DNA from: Malus domestica
Lineage: Eukaryota; Streptophyta; Magnoliopsida; Rosales; Rosaceae
Assembly: GCF_042453785.1 (NCBI RefSeq)
Contig: NC_091671.1
Span: 6,952,001-7,016,000, forward strand
Direction of reading: 5' to 3'
DNA: 64,000 bases
A program made the position numbers and the translations under genes. Below are positions 1-11,206 of the stretch, piece by piece. The notes under the pieces are model-generated. The model made no database searches and was not told where the DNA came from. It saw only the letters and a list, made by a program, of their open reading frames with translations. Each line of letters begins with the position of its first letter. The stretch's first letter is position 1.

Positions 1-1188
1 TTTAGACACTGTGAACTGAAGACCTACAAATGATCTAGTTAAAAGATGTGATTATGAAATAGAGACTTAGGATAAAATGGGTATTTGGAGCTAATAAAAG
101 ACTTTGTACAAAACTAAGTGCAATGACGTTTTAGAATTCATACAACCGATCTCACCTAATAAGATAAAACTTTGTTGTTGTTGTTGTATCCTTGATGAAA
201 GTTATATGGATACAAAGAACCACATAATTGTGACGCACAGATCATGAAGTTCCTACTTCAAGTTGCTTTGGATTCCAATAACAAAGTTAATATTGGGCAA
301 AGGCACTCATGATGAGCTCCAAGAAATTGTTGTGTACAATAATATCATTTTACAATCTGTTATCAACTAGCACTTTGAATTTTATTTTTTATTTTCAACC
401 TCAATCATATTTCAATAACGCTTAAATGGTAACAATCATAATAAAAGTTAAAATTTGTTGAATATTATTTCGTCCATTTGGCAATAATATTTAGCACATG
501 GATGGATCTATATTTTGGGATGAATCATGTTACCTCGTATGGAAGGGTATCTTGTTAAATCAATTTAATATTTTATAAGGTACAATTCTTGCAATTTTTT
601 ATTTTTTATATAGCACAATTTGATCAAGATTTTAACTTCAAAATAATATATTTGAACCCAATAAATATCTTCCCCACATAATTTCAAAATTTTATAGTAC
701 AAACTTCCCATTTTGGCTGGCGATTCGACGGTGGTCAGTGAGGAGGGGGTGGGGGTTACTGTCCGGTGAAAGTTTTCTGTTTTATGATTTTTTTTATTTT
801 TAATTTGATTCAAGGGTGCGTGAATGAGAATATGTGTGAGAGGTTTAAAGGGATGCGTGAAAATCATCTCCCTGTTTCGTATGATCTAAACGTATTGTTT
901 TGAAGACACCGTTGAAAGATCATCTTTACAAATTTTCACTCAAGTTGAAAAGTATCTAGGCATCTAGTTGTGACCACATAAATAGACAAGCAAAACTTTG
1001 TCAATAAACAATAAAATGTCCATGATAGTTATCAATGACTAATAAGTTCCTGTTTTGAGTGGACTTTGCAAGCACGATCTTTGATTGATGACTACAAAAT
1101 AAGCGATTCAGATGATTAGATTAAATCTAAAACGGGCCTAATGAGTTGTTAGGTTATACAAAATATATGGAGTTGTATAGGATCCTTG
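1..1188. other. AT-rich intergenic DNA, no gene seen
   Basis: I see no coding exon, RNA gene or recognisable element here. The only open frame of any length (565-867, minus) is low-complexity and resembles nothing I know. Confidence 0.6.
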
Positions 1189-1199
1189 CTCTAATTTCA

Positions 1200-1378
1200 A
1201 TTTTTTTTTTGTACAACAATATATTTTTACACTAAGAGAATGGGGAGTCGGAGTTCAGCTAAGTCACACAATGGGCAACCTAATTTGGTATCGAATTTGC
1301 TATCCAATAGATTCGAACCTAAGATTTCTTACTTATAAGTGAAGAGGAATATCATCAGACCGTATAACTGAGTGACCA
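1200..1378 (-). mobile_element. tRNA-derived SINE with perfect 11-bp target duplication
   Basis: On the minus strand the element starts near 1378 with an A-box-like stretch (TGGTCACTCAGTTATACGG), has a B-box GGTTCGAATCTA about 50 nt further in, and ends in an A-rich tail, seen as a T run at 1201-1210 on the plus strand. It is flanked by the direct repeat CTCTAATTTCA at 1189-1199 and 1379-1389, as expected for target-primed insertion. The two pol III boxes plus tail plus duplication make a SINE the best reading. The family name is not assigned. Confidence 0.75.
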
Positions 1379-2284
1379 CTCTAATTTCAGTTTGTTTAAC
1401 AAAAAATATGTTAATTAATTGTTTTGACTCTTTTTTTATATGGAGTTATACCATAATATCATATTATACTTCATACTTTGTAACTGTACTTCAAATTATC
1501 TATATGGTTTGCCTTCTTTAGATTCATCAACACAACAAACTATCATCCATGCCATTATAATTCAGAAACTTCTTCAAAAAATAAAGACTGAAAGTCGTTA
1601 GACTGAATAGTAATAGCCATTAACAACTTGTAAGTGTAGAGCTCAATGTGAAAAGTTGAAATGATATCTTCAATGGTTGTATAATTCTTTCAAGTCCTCA
1701 AAATAGTAGACTGCCGTGACAAAATCATCAGTTCTTTTAAAAAAATATTAAAAAGACGATCGTATAATTCTTATATTATAAACCGTAGTATGCATTTAAT
1801 CATTGATTGTGACAACCATGACTCTACATTGTAATATAATCATGCTCTTTGTATCTGAAATTCCCTTTTTATCTGCATATTCTCCTATTAATTTAAGAGG
1901 TCACTTCCTTTTGCATATCATCACATCCTCACCTTTTACTTTAATTCTTTTTTATAATACTCCTCTCCTTGATCCCCTTTTTAGTTGAAAGTGGTCGCTT
2001 TAAACCCAGGCGCTGGTTCAAAAGCATACCCCTTTTATCTTTTGGTACATCTTTTTGGATAAAAAAGTGAATCCCTTTGAGGGTTTATTCATTTTTTTTA
2101 TTAAGAAGAATTAAAAAAACAATTAGTAAGAAATAAAAAAGGAAAATGAGTTATATTTGATTTATGAGCGGTATATAACTATGTATGAAAAATGAATTGT
2201 CAAATTTTAAACGCATTAAATTCTTAGGTTCAAGTGATAGTGGATGGATGACACATGTCGCATAATGAATGAGAAATGCAAGTG

Positions 2285-2495
2285 GAAAAAGGAACGAAGA
2301 TCCTCTCCGGATCCTCCAACCATGTTCGTTCATCATACATTATGCGATCAGAAATCATTATAAATTTTTTTATTTAAAATTGAATATAAACAGTACCTGA
2401 CAAAAATTGATCGCACGATATACGATGAACGAATGTGATTGGAGGATCCCCATGATCCTTACAAAGAGGATCTGGAGAGGATCCACATTCCTAAA
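2285..2495. mobile_element. Fold-back / MITE-like element with long inverted arms
   Basis: The left arm (about 2289-2345, containing GATCCTCTCCGGATCCTCC and GTTCGTTCATC) is an imperfect inverted copy of the right arm (about 2408-2492, containing GGAGGATCC and GGATCTGGAGAGGATCC). An AT-rich loop separates them. The structure is that of a small non-autonomous DNA transposon. No clean target duplication could be fixed, so superfamily is open. Confidence 0.5.
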
Positions 2496-2696
2496 AAAAG
2501 GTAGATGAAAAGAGAATGTTTTTGTTCACCAATCTCAAGTGATGATGATGTTCACAAACATATTTATCACTGCTAAATGAGTTTAAATTTCGATATTAGT
2601 ATAGTGGATAGACACAAATATCAAATTTTATTCTCTTTCAATGATAATAAATGAGATGATGAGTAAAAATACACCCAGATAAAAAAATGTAACTGG

Positions 2697-2770
2697 CATT
2701 CCTCTTCTTTGTAACTGTAACAATAATAAAAGTCATTCCTCTTCTTTGTAACTGTAACAATAATAAAAGT
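2697..2770. repeat. Perfect 37-bp tandem duplication
   Basis: Two identical 37-nt units lie back to back at 2697-2733 and 2734-2770, each starting CATTCCTCTTCTTTG. There is no mismatch between them, so the duplication is recent or homogenised. Confidence 0.9.
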
Positions 2771-3120
2771 AATCAAAATAAAACCAAGTTTGTGCATTTT
2801 CCGTTTCATAATTACTCAAATGATGTTTATTTAGGTATAAATGACATTAATTACTAGTACAAGGGAATAAGCTATATTTGTTGAGAGCAATCCCTGCATA
2901 TACCATGTTCATGGAGGGCTTTGTGTTAGAAAGTTAGAGACAAATTTTGTACATGTGAAAGAACTATTTTAACCCGGCTATTTACAATAGTATAAGACTA
3001 CTGAGTAATTTCAAAAATTAAAAATTAACTTTATAAAATTGAATTGTAAACTTAAAAAAATCAAATGGTAAAGATTGTTTAAAAATGCAACTACTTGGAA
3101 GACTCGACTAAAATCAAGCC

Positions 3121-3535
3121 AAAGTTACGCACTTTGATAATTATGTAAAAACATTACAATTGTCAATTTTTAAAAGGAATCAGTTTCATGGTTTGAAAAA
3201 CCCCCTGATGTAATAGTTGATTTACTTTTGGAAGATAATTTGAATTCTTAATTTTGTTGGTGTGGGACGCTCTTTTTCCTTTCATTCGGGTTTTATGTCC
3301 CGGAAAGGTTTTTATCGAGGTCCATTGTTAGCACCCTTTTCATTTGTTTGTACGTTGTTCCATCTTGAATTGAATATCGTACTTGCTTTCAAAAAAAAAA
3401 AAAAAGGAATCATAGAAAATAGCTAAAAGACAAAAGTTCACAAAGTTAGACACTTTGATAATTAGGTAAAAACGTTACAATTGTCAAAATTTTAAAGGAA
3501 TCATAGAAAATATCTAAAAGACAAAAGTTCACAAG
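3121..3535. repeat. Diverged ~90-bp tandem duplication, first copy split by a retroposon
   Basis: A unit containing CACTTTGATAATTA, AAGGAATCATAGAAAAT and GACAAAAGTTCAC occurs twice. The second copy is continuous at about 3440-3535. The first is split: 3121-3182, then 3402-3441 after the insertion. The copies have diverged by several substitutions, so the duplication predates the insertion. Confidence 0.7.
3183..3401 (+). mobile_element. Short poly(A) retroposon (LINE 3'-end-like) with target duplication
   Basis: This 219-bp insertion ends in a run of A and is flanked by AAAAGGAATCA at 3172-3182 and 3402-3412. The right-hand duplication overlaps the A run, so the exact junction is ambiguous. 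The body (GGGACGCTC..., TTTTATGTCCCGG, GGTTTTTATCGAGG) resembles 3' ends of plant LINE-type elements. It is either a 5'-truncated LINE or another reverse-transcribed RNA. It carries no coding frame. Confidence 0.6.
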
Positions 3536-4225
3536 AGAAAACGAAGTAAAGAGAAAAACCGAAATGATTATATGTTTTTGTCAAAATTGGAAAAGATGTA
3601 GCCAATAAAAACAACAATCACTAGAGGGGTCTATTCTTACTTATCACAGTCTTTATAATCTTTCCTTTTTTATTTTATTTATTTATTTAATTATCTTTAA
3701 TTTATTCTATTAAACAACTGTTAATTAAAAAAAGTATCTCGAAAAAAAAAAGAAAGTGTAAATAACACTTCTCCCATAAAATATAAATAAATAAAAACCC
3801 TCTACAACCCAAGTCAGTTGGGCCCGCCGTTTTTAATCAAACTTTATAATGAAAATCTTCATGATACGAGACGAGATCAACAGGTGGAAAAGTATTAGAA
3901 ACAAATAAAATAATAATGCATTTCAGAGTGGGACCCAGCAACATACTGTCTCTCTCTCTTAGGAGGTTATCCGATGCGACCGCACGATCACCCGGTCTTC
4001 CTCTCAGCCGTCCAATGAAAACGATTGCCTCCCTCTCTCCCTCCCCCTGGAATTGGATCACCTCCGAGGCAAATCCTCGGATCCTCCTGATCCAATAATA
4101 CGAACCGTTAGATTTTGATCTAACGATTACAAATAGAGAATCTTTTTATGATTATAATAATTATAATCGTTGGATCAAATTCCCCTCTCCCTCCCTCTCT
4201 TAAGCTTTGACTGATTGTACCTTAC
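3536..4225. promoter_or_regulatory. Upstream region of the DUF3527 gene
   Basis: AT-rich DNA gives way to a CT-rich stretch (3945-4060 and 4180-4310) typical of plant promoter/5' UTR boundaries. A short palindrome, CGTTAGAT-tttg-ATCTAACG at about 4106-4125, could be a MITE remnant. No TATA box can be assigned with confidence. Confidence 0.35.
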
Positions 4226-4525
4226 GGTAATAAAATCAGCTCCAGCCAGAAACACCACCACACACTCTCACTCTAACTCCAGATTCTCTCTCTCTCTCTC
4301 TCCTCTGAGCTTCCGAGAGGCGTTGGAGTTTGGGGAAGAGAAAGACGCAAGCATTTCGGATTACGAGGCTGCTGACCTAATGATTCCTCTCCGCCTTTGA
4401 TTTCTCTGCTTTTTTGTTACCTTTCTGCTCACACAGACCAATGATCCACCGACACTTACTGCTATGCCCTCGAGCCCGTCGCGGTTCCCGTTAACGGCGG
4501 TGCGTCGAACCAAAGATTCACTCCG

Positions 4526-5949
4526 GTGAGTACTACGCATACGATGCTACTCGTGTGAGTCAGAAATTACGAGACTTTTTTTTTTGTTTTTCGTTTGTTT
4601 ACCGAGATAATGTATGTAAATTTTCTTGCTGTTTCCTTGTTTAAATGCCGGTTTGTTTTCAAGTTTCCGTTTTTCTTCTGCTCGGAAATTGTCGGTTGAA
4701 AGATATTCAATTTGCTATTTTGAGAGAAAAAGATTTCCTTTTTATTTATGCTGAGATTCCGTTTCAATTGCCAAATGGGGTTTCGATATTCACTGTTTGG
4801 CAGCTGAGAAAGTGAGAAAAATCTCACCTTTTCAGCATTGTGTCCTTCCTTTTCCCCTGTGATTTCCTTCTCATTGCCAAACGGGGCAGACGTGTGTAAA
4901 AGATTTTGAAATTTGAGAGTGCTCCTTCTGATTGTGGCATAGCTGGCGAGTTTTGTCGTTTCCGCTAGGCTTAGCGGCGACAGTGACTCCGAGAACAGGT
5001 CGTTTTTACCTTATCATGATTTTTGAGATTGGAGTTTCAAATTTCCATGGACCACCGAAGTTCTTGGTTTTGAATTTGCTTATCTGCTTTCCCTGTTTGT
5101 CAATATGCATCTCCCAATTGTCTTGTTGCATTGAGATTTCAGTTTCGTGGCATGAAAGGCTCTGTTTAATAATATGAATTTAATTGATACACTGTCGATT
5201 CGCCTTGTTCTTAACGCAATTGAGTTGTGTGGATGACAATTTTTCGGAATTTTATTTTTCGAGAAGTTACGATATGAAGGCATTATTATGTATATTGCTG
5301 ATAGGAAAGTGAGATTTTTGAGTTGCCCAATTGTTGATAGCTTTTGCTGAGCAGAGGGGACGAATACATTCGTGCCATTTTTGTCCTTGAGAGTGTAAGA
5401 TTTGTGAGCTTATTATGTTTGACTGCTTGCATGATCTTTTAGCTACTTTGTCGGAATTAAAGTGTGGGATCAAGATTTAGATACCTGTTGTGTTGTGGGT
5501 TTTCTGTTTTTTTGTTACGGAGTTTTCTGGAAAATAGGATCTCTTTTGTGATAGATTCCGGAGTTTTGGTTGTGTGTAGACTTGTAGTAAATACTGCAAT
5601 TAGAATGTTGTTTATCTCCAAATGACAGTACAGTAGTCTAAAATGTCCAGGAAAAGTTACCGGGTAGAGCCTCCACCTTATTCAGGTGGCTTTACTAGGG
5701 AGACTTAAACTTAGTTTATTTCTTGTTTAAAAATGCTGTGACTTTGTTGCTTTGCTTCTTGATTTGTGGGAAGGGTAAAGTTTCAGATGTCGATGAACGA
5801 ATATAGTTAGTGAGAAGGAACGGTACTTAGCATGTCTATACATGTAGTATTCATGGTGTCATTACCTTCCTTTTAATTTGAGTAACCTTGTTTTAGTATT
5901 TAAATTTTAGGGCTTCTGTATTCAACTTTCTCTTTGTTTTTATTCTCAG
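4526..5949 (+). other. Probable 5' UTR intron of the DUF3527 gene
   Basis: A good donor (CTCCG|GTGAGT at 4525/4526) and a good acceptor (TTCTCAG ending at 5949) bracket 1424 nt of T-rich, stop-laden DNA. They lie between a CT-rich leader (CT run at about 4280-4306) and the coding start at 6035. A long leader intron is common in plant regulatory genes. The transcript itself cannot be seen, so this is inference from splice signals and base composition. Confidence 0.5.
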
Positions 5950-6002
5950 ATTGGCCAGCATTCTTATGAATCAGTGCAACCGTGCAGCTGAATAAGAAAC
6001 AT

Positions 6003-6038
6003 ATGGAGCTTCCGTTTAGCAAGAGTATTCACGTATGA
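6003..6038 (+). promoter_or_regulatory. 11-codon upstream ORF overlapping the main start codon
   Basis: An ATG at 6003 opens an 11-codon frame whose TGA (6036-6038) overlaps the main ATG (6035-6037) in a different frame, as ATGA. If the leader is spliced at 5949, ribosomes would meet this start first and finish exactly at the main start. That arrangement could allow re-initiation and would dampen translation. Alternatively the true N-terminus differs from the one chosen. Confidence 0.45.
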
Positions 6039-8950
6039 TAAACCACGACATAGCAGATACTACCATGGATGGCTGCAGAGAATCCAGAAGGAATTCCAAC
6101 GATCAACAATCTTCTGGAACGTCTGGAAGCATATCATGTCCAACAACTGCAAGCATAAACCAAGAAGAGCAGTCCAAATCAAGAAAGGTTAGTTTGTCCT
6201 ATGCTGATCTTCATTATGAGATTACAAAAGATGTAAACTGTATTCCACCTAATTCTACTGGGAACCGCCAAAAACAGGGGATTGATAGAAAGAAGAGTGA
6301 AGAAGAGGAACTTGTTAAGTACATGTCCAAGTTGCCAAGTTACCTTGAGAGAGGCAAAAACCTTCAGGAGAAAGTTTTAAATGTAGGTGTCCTAGACTGG
6401 GGGCGCCTAGAAAAATGGCAGCATAGACATAAACAGATGCCATACAGAAGTAGCAGGAATTCACCATCAAGTAGTAATACAACCTCATGTTTTTCGACGG
6501 ATGAATCATCAACCCATTCTAGCCGAGGCCATAGTTGTTCTCCTGCTCAACCGAGGGTGCATCGTCCTTCACTGGAATCTCATTTCATCAAATCTCCAAT
6601 AGAAGGCCATTCTGAAGTTGTCGACAGTTTTAGAAAGACGGCTGAAACATTTAAAGATCTAAAAGCCGGCGGGAGTAGCACCTTGAATGGGCTGGAAAAT
6701 TTTATTGGAACAGATAAGTCTTTATGCAAAAACCGCCCAGACATCAAGGTGGAACAGTACATGAGAAAAGATTCTGACCCAAAGAGTGAGCCAAAAAAAG
6801 GAGTTTTGCGGAGTGGCCCTCATGAAACTGCAGCTCATGGTGAATTAATGAAGAAATCAGAGAACTTAGATAAATCTTATTCAGAAAGTTCTGAACGAGA
6901 TATCCCTGAAGGATGCCAGAAAGTTGTTCTGCTTTTGCCAAGAGATTTTCCTGCAAACAAAGATTCTGGTGTTTCCAACCTATCTGATTCAATAAAACTG
7001 CTTCATCAAAGAGAAGCAAAAGCAACCCAAGGAAGATTTTCAGATAGACCTAAGGAGGCCTGTCATGCAGAGCTCAGAACTGTTTTGTCAAACTCGTGCC
7101 CTTTTTCTTCTGAAGCTGAAAGTCAACACTCTCAGGTAAAACAGCTTGGCTCTACAGATGCTACGAGTATCAGATTGCAATCTAGTGTACCTAGCTCAGC
7201 AACACAATCATTTAAAACAGGAACAAGCTCATCGAGAGGCATAAAAGTAGAAGAGAAAAAAACAGCTGTAGCATCCACATCTTCAACTATAAGTGAGCCT
7301 TATAAAGGATTGGAACTGAAACCAAGCAAAGCAATTGCTGAAAAAGTAAGGAGCACTTCACCGTTTCGCCGGTTTAGCATTGGTGTGGGCAAGACGGGCA
7401 AGAGTTCCAGTTCCAAGGACTGTTTAGATGTACAGCAGCTGAGCTCAACATCTTTTTCGGCCAACCTTGGTTCCGAGAACACTGTGACTTCCACTTACAC
7501 GGATACTTCAGATGGTGATAAGTCCAATGCCACTGGCAGAGCCAAGTCGAGCCCTCTGAGAAGGTTACTGGATCCACTGCTGAAGCCAAAGGTGGCTAAC
7601 TGCCATCACGTAGTGGAGTCATCAGAGAAAGGTTCCATATCAAAAAATAAGGTGCGCAAATCATCTGAGGGTCGTGTGGATTCTTTGTCTGAACAGCCAG
7701 GGAAGGTAAAACTAGGTATGACTGGTTGTAGGACAATTAATGTCAATGAGTCAGCTATGGTCAAGAAGAGTGGATCCGCTGCAGTTCAAGCTCTTCTACG
7801 AGTTGCAGTTAAGAATGGCCAGCCCCTGTTCACATTTGCGGTTGAGAATGACATTAACATACTTGCAGCCACAATGAAGAAGTTAAATACCTCCAAAAAT
7901 GATGACTGCAGCTGCATCTACACGTTCTTCAGCTTCCGGGACGTCAAGAAAAAGATAGGAACTTGGATGCATCAAGGCAGCAAAAGCAAGAGTCATGACT
8001 ATGTCCGTAATGTTGTTGCTCAAATGAAGGTTGCTGATTCTCAGTTTCCCAATTTGGTCAGATTGGATGGCTTTAGCGTAAGAGAGTTTGTTTTATTCTC
8101 TGTAAACCTGAGACAGGGAGATTGTCAAACCTCAGACTTCCAGCCAAATGATGAGCTTGCTGCTGCTGTTGTCAAAATCCCGAAAAAGATCAATCAGCAG
8201 TCTACCGCAGTTTGGCATGACAGGGATAACTGTAGTATCTTTCCTGCGGTTGGTTCAGATGAGTGTTTGTCAAGGGTAAGACGCCATTCTTATTCTGGGG
8301 AAGCTGTAGATGGTAAGCCTTTTGTTGGTACTCAAGGCCTTAGTAGCACAACAGTGATACTTCCTAGTGGTACCCATAGTCTACCAAGCAACGGAGGACC
8401 ATCATCTCTGATTGAACGTTGGAGTTCAGGGGGATCATGTGACTGTGGAGGTTGGGATTTGGGTTGCAAACTTAGGATATTTGACAATCAGAATCAAGTC
8501 AGCGAGAAATTGACTTCACATAAAGTTCGCCACATCCCAGATCGGTTTGAGCTTTTTTCTGAGGTATGGTGTTTTCCATTAGCCATGGTGACGATCTTTT
8601 TTCCTCTATAAACTCCAGCTAATTGTGCCCTTTGCTTTATTTCATATCCACAGGGAGGAATCCAAGAAAACCAGCCTGCTTTTAGTTTGGCCCCATTCAA
8701 AGACGGGATCTATTCAGTTGAGTTCAATCCTTCACTCTCAGTCTTGCAAGCATTCTCTATTTGTATAGCAGTATTAGATAGTCGGAATCTATGTGAGTTC
8801 TCCGGGTTAAGGAACTCGCTACAAGAAAAACCTTTTGGGGAAACGATGTTAATGCAAAATGATGGATTAAGTGCTCCAAATCAAATGGAAGGGGAAGTTC
8901 CTGCAAGATATGCCTCATATCCCCCGCTGTCTCCAGTTGGGAGGGTCTAG
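6035..8950 (+). CDS. DUF3527 domain protein (plant-specific, function unknown)
   Basis: Two exons, 6035-8563 and 8654-8950, join in phase across a GT-AG intron (GAG|GTATGG ... CCACAG|GGAGGA) to give 941 residues. The N-terminal ~570 residues are Ser/Lys-rich and low in order, with an early stretch reading KLPSYLERGKNLQEKVL. From about residue 579 (AVQALLRVAVKNGQPLFTF) to the C-terminus it matches my memory of DUF3527, including SLAPFKDGIYSVEFNPSLS and the ending YPPLSPVGRV. Exon 2 completes the domain, so the 858-residue reading that runs into the intron is not the product. The family has no established biochemical role; I do not assign one. A likely poly(A) signal AATAAA sits at 9212, next to a long CT microsatellite. 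Confidence 0.9.
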
Positions 8951-9214
8951 TTTTACAGTGATTTCCTCTTGACGTTACAGTATATCTTCATTTGCCCGGG
9001 TTAACATTGTACAAAATCTGCAGTTGGCGCCTTAACTTGTATTGCTTTTTGATTCATGATCCCCGGGCAGACAACAGGAGTCAGTTTTGCAGATCAGTAA
9101 ATGTCAGAAGCAAAATATGAAGCAATTCATATGTATTGTGAGTGTAAGTGTTTAATCTATGTAAATGTGCTTATAGTAACTGAATAGTATGTTGCTTTTC
9201 ACTTGAATTTCAAT

Positions 9215-9217
<3 letters not shown>

Positions 9218-9286
<69 letters not shown>
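9218..9286. repeat. (CT)34 microsatellite
   Basis: An uninterrupted 69-nt CT tract begins directly after AATAAA (9212-9217) in the 3' flank of the DUF3527 gene. A tract this long is expected to vary in length between individuals. Confidence 0.98.
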
Positions 9287-9288
<2 letters not shown>

Positions 9289-10677
9289 GCGTGAGCCCCC
9301 GTGGGCTCACGGAACATTGCACACGTGGTTGCACACACAAGAGACGCCAGGACGGACACAATCTAATCTAGGGGGCCTGCATGAATCTTGGGTGTGAAGC
9401 AACAACACAAGCATGACATACATTGCTGAATTTAATGATTAAGTATCTGTTTGATAGATTAAGGCAACTTAACAGGTGAATGTACATTGTTGTATAGTAA
9501 AACGACTCGTGAAGTAGGCAATAGTGATGGAAGTCGGAACAAAGATGTCCAAAAGGCTGAAATAGTGACAGTGTGCTAGCTTTTGTTAGGAGTGCCCGCA
9601 TGGGGGTGTATTGGAATGGTTGGGATGCGTTGAGAAATCGTATGAAACTGGTTTTCTTTGCAGCACCGGTGAGGAAAACTGGTTTGCTTCTTTTTGAAAG
9701 CAGTACAAACTTAGGAAGAAAGCCAAAAGCGAAAGTGAAGAAAGCCAAAAGCAAAAATGACACGTTACCCCAGACCACTTGGGGGCAAACCAAGGACCTG
9801 AACACTAGACAAACAACTCTTAGGTCAAATTTTGTTCTCGATTCCATTTTTCAGTTATATCATTATGGTGTCTCAATTTCATTTTGAAGTTGTTCATATC
9901 TTTGGTATACTTAGAACAAAGTAGAATTTTTAGTAAACAATAATTGTTAAATCATTTAGAATACCCAAAGCTTGTTGGCAGTCCCACATCGGTGGGGGAA
10001 GTCAACATTTGGGGAGCGAGAAACTCTAGCATTTAGCTAGGTGGGTATTGCGTGAGAGAGTTGAACCCCGATCATTTGGGAGCAAACCAAGGACCTAACC
10101 GCTAGACGAACAACTCTTAGGTCAAATTTTGTTCTCGGTTCCATTTTTAAGTTATATCATTATGATGTATCGATTCCATTTTTAAGTTATTCATATCCTT
10201 GGTATATTTAGAACAAAGCAGAATTTTCAGTAAGCAGTAATTGTCAAATTTTTTAGAATACCCAAAGCTGTGTGTCTGCCAACTCAGTTCTTATCCTCCG
10301 CAGATTTGCCTGATCGATCTACACCTCAACCACTACTACCGATGAGCACCAGAGAGAAGGATAGCAAGAACAGAGAACTTGACAAATTCCTTAACGGAAA
10401 TTCTGCCAACATTACCACTTGAGTCCGGAAAATGAGTAAAGATTTATTGTCGCCCCGTTCTGTTTGACCTTTCCCTTGTAAATTGAAACACAGGACAGAT
10501 AGATCAAAAAGTTTCGAGATAGGAACATAGTTAGCAGTATATGGTACATGGATGAGCAGCACATGCTGAAGATGGCTTTGCTGCTGTTAAGAATTCTAAC
10601 TTGTTTCAACAGATGCATTCTCCGTTGTTTAGCGAGGCGGATAAACCTGATCCGTATTATTTTTGGAAATGAAAATG
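9287..10677. repeat. Gene-free DNA with a ~195-bp direct duplication
   Basis: A segment at about 9779-9972 recurs, diverged, at 10076-10271. Shared blocks include GCAAACCAAGGACCT, ACAACTCTTAGGTC and AATACCCAAAGCT. Between the copies is a segment reading CCCACATCGGTGGGGG. This looks like decayed repeat DNA of unknown family. No convincing gene is seen up to the retrotransposon target site. Confidence 0.6.
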
Positions 10678-10682
10678 AATAT

Positions 10683-11195
10683 TGTTGATGCACAAAATCA
10701 GCGAAGACTTTGGTACAACAGAAAGTGTCAGGTTTTGTGACCTTCGCTTGGTTGCTTCGGTCACTAGTGAGGATAAGTACGTAAATGAATAGAGACAGAG
10801 AAGCAAACACAGGATGTACGTGGTTCACCCAGATTGGCTACGTCCACGGAGTAGAGGAATTCTTATTAGTAGTGAAGGGCTTACACAAGTACAAAGGATC
10901 AAGCTCTCAATTTAGTGAGTTCTTGTGAATGATTTAACACAAAATGGCATTAGGCCATATTGTGGGGGAATGACCCTTATTTATAGAAAAACTTGTAGCT
11001 TTGTCACATTGACATGTGTCATGTTATGATTGGTTCTTGATGTCGACACGTGCTGCGCTCTGATTGGCTTCTAATCTTGACACGTGTCGAGTAGTGATTG
11101 GCCTCCTGGTCGGAGGGGAACTCTTCTGGGTCCTTGACAGTATAGCGTTGGCCGGTGCTCGGTAGTTTCGGGATTGGTCAAGTATGGTACAAACA
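10683..11195 (-). repeat. 3' LTR of the Tat element
   Basis: This 513-bp terminal repeat differs from its partner at 22832-23344 at two positions only: T at 10977 against C at 23126, and C at 11044 against T at 23193. Both differences are C/T. It starts TGTTGATGCAC and ends GTACAAACA on the plus strand, so it has proper TG...CA ends. Confidence 0.97.
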
Positions 11196-11206
11196 GTGCT
11201 CCCCTA
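11196..11206 (-). other. Polypurine tract
   Basis: Read on the minus strand the bases abutting the 3' LTR are TAGGGGAGCAC, the purine-rich site expected to prime plus-strand DNA synthesis. The match is short and interrupted by one C. Confidence 0.55.

Noticed and set aside
565-867. 100-residue minus-strand frame
   Set aside because: Low-complexity, AT-rich, no similarity to any family I know and no splice context.
8564-8611. Reading of the DUF3527 frame through the intron to a stop at 8611
   Set aside because: A clear GT-AG intron joins to a second exon that completes the conserved C-terminus.
9152-9397. Open frames encoding Leu/Ser or Glu/Arg repeats
   Set aside because: They come only from translating the CT microsatellite.
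9961-10110. tRNA gene, suggested by TTGAACCCCGATC-like sequence
   Set aside because: No cloverleaf can be drawn around it; it belongs to the local repeat.
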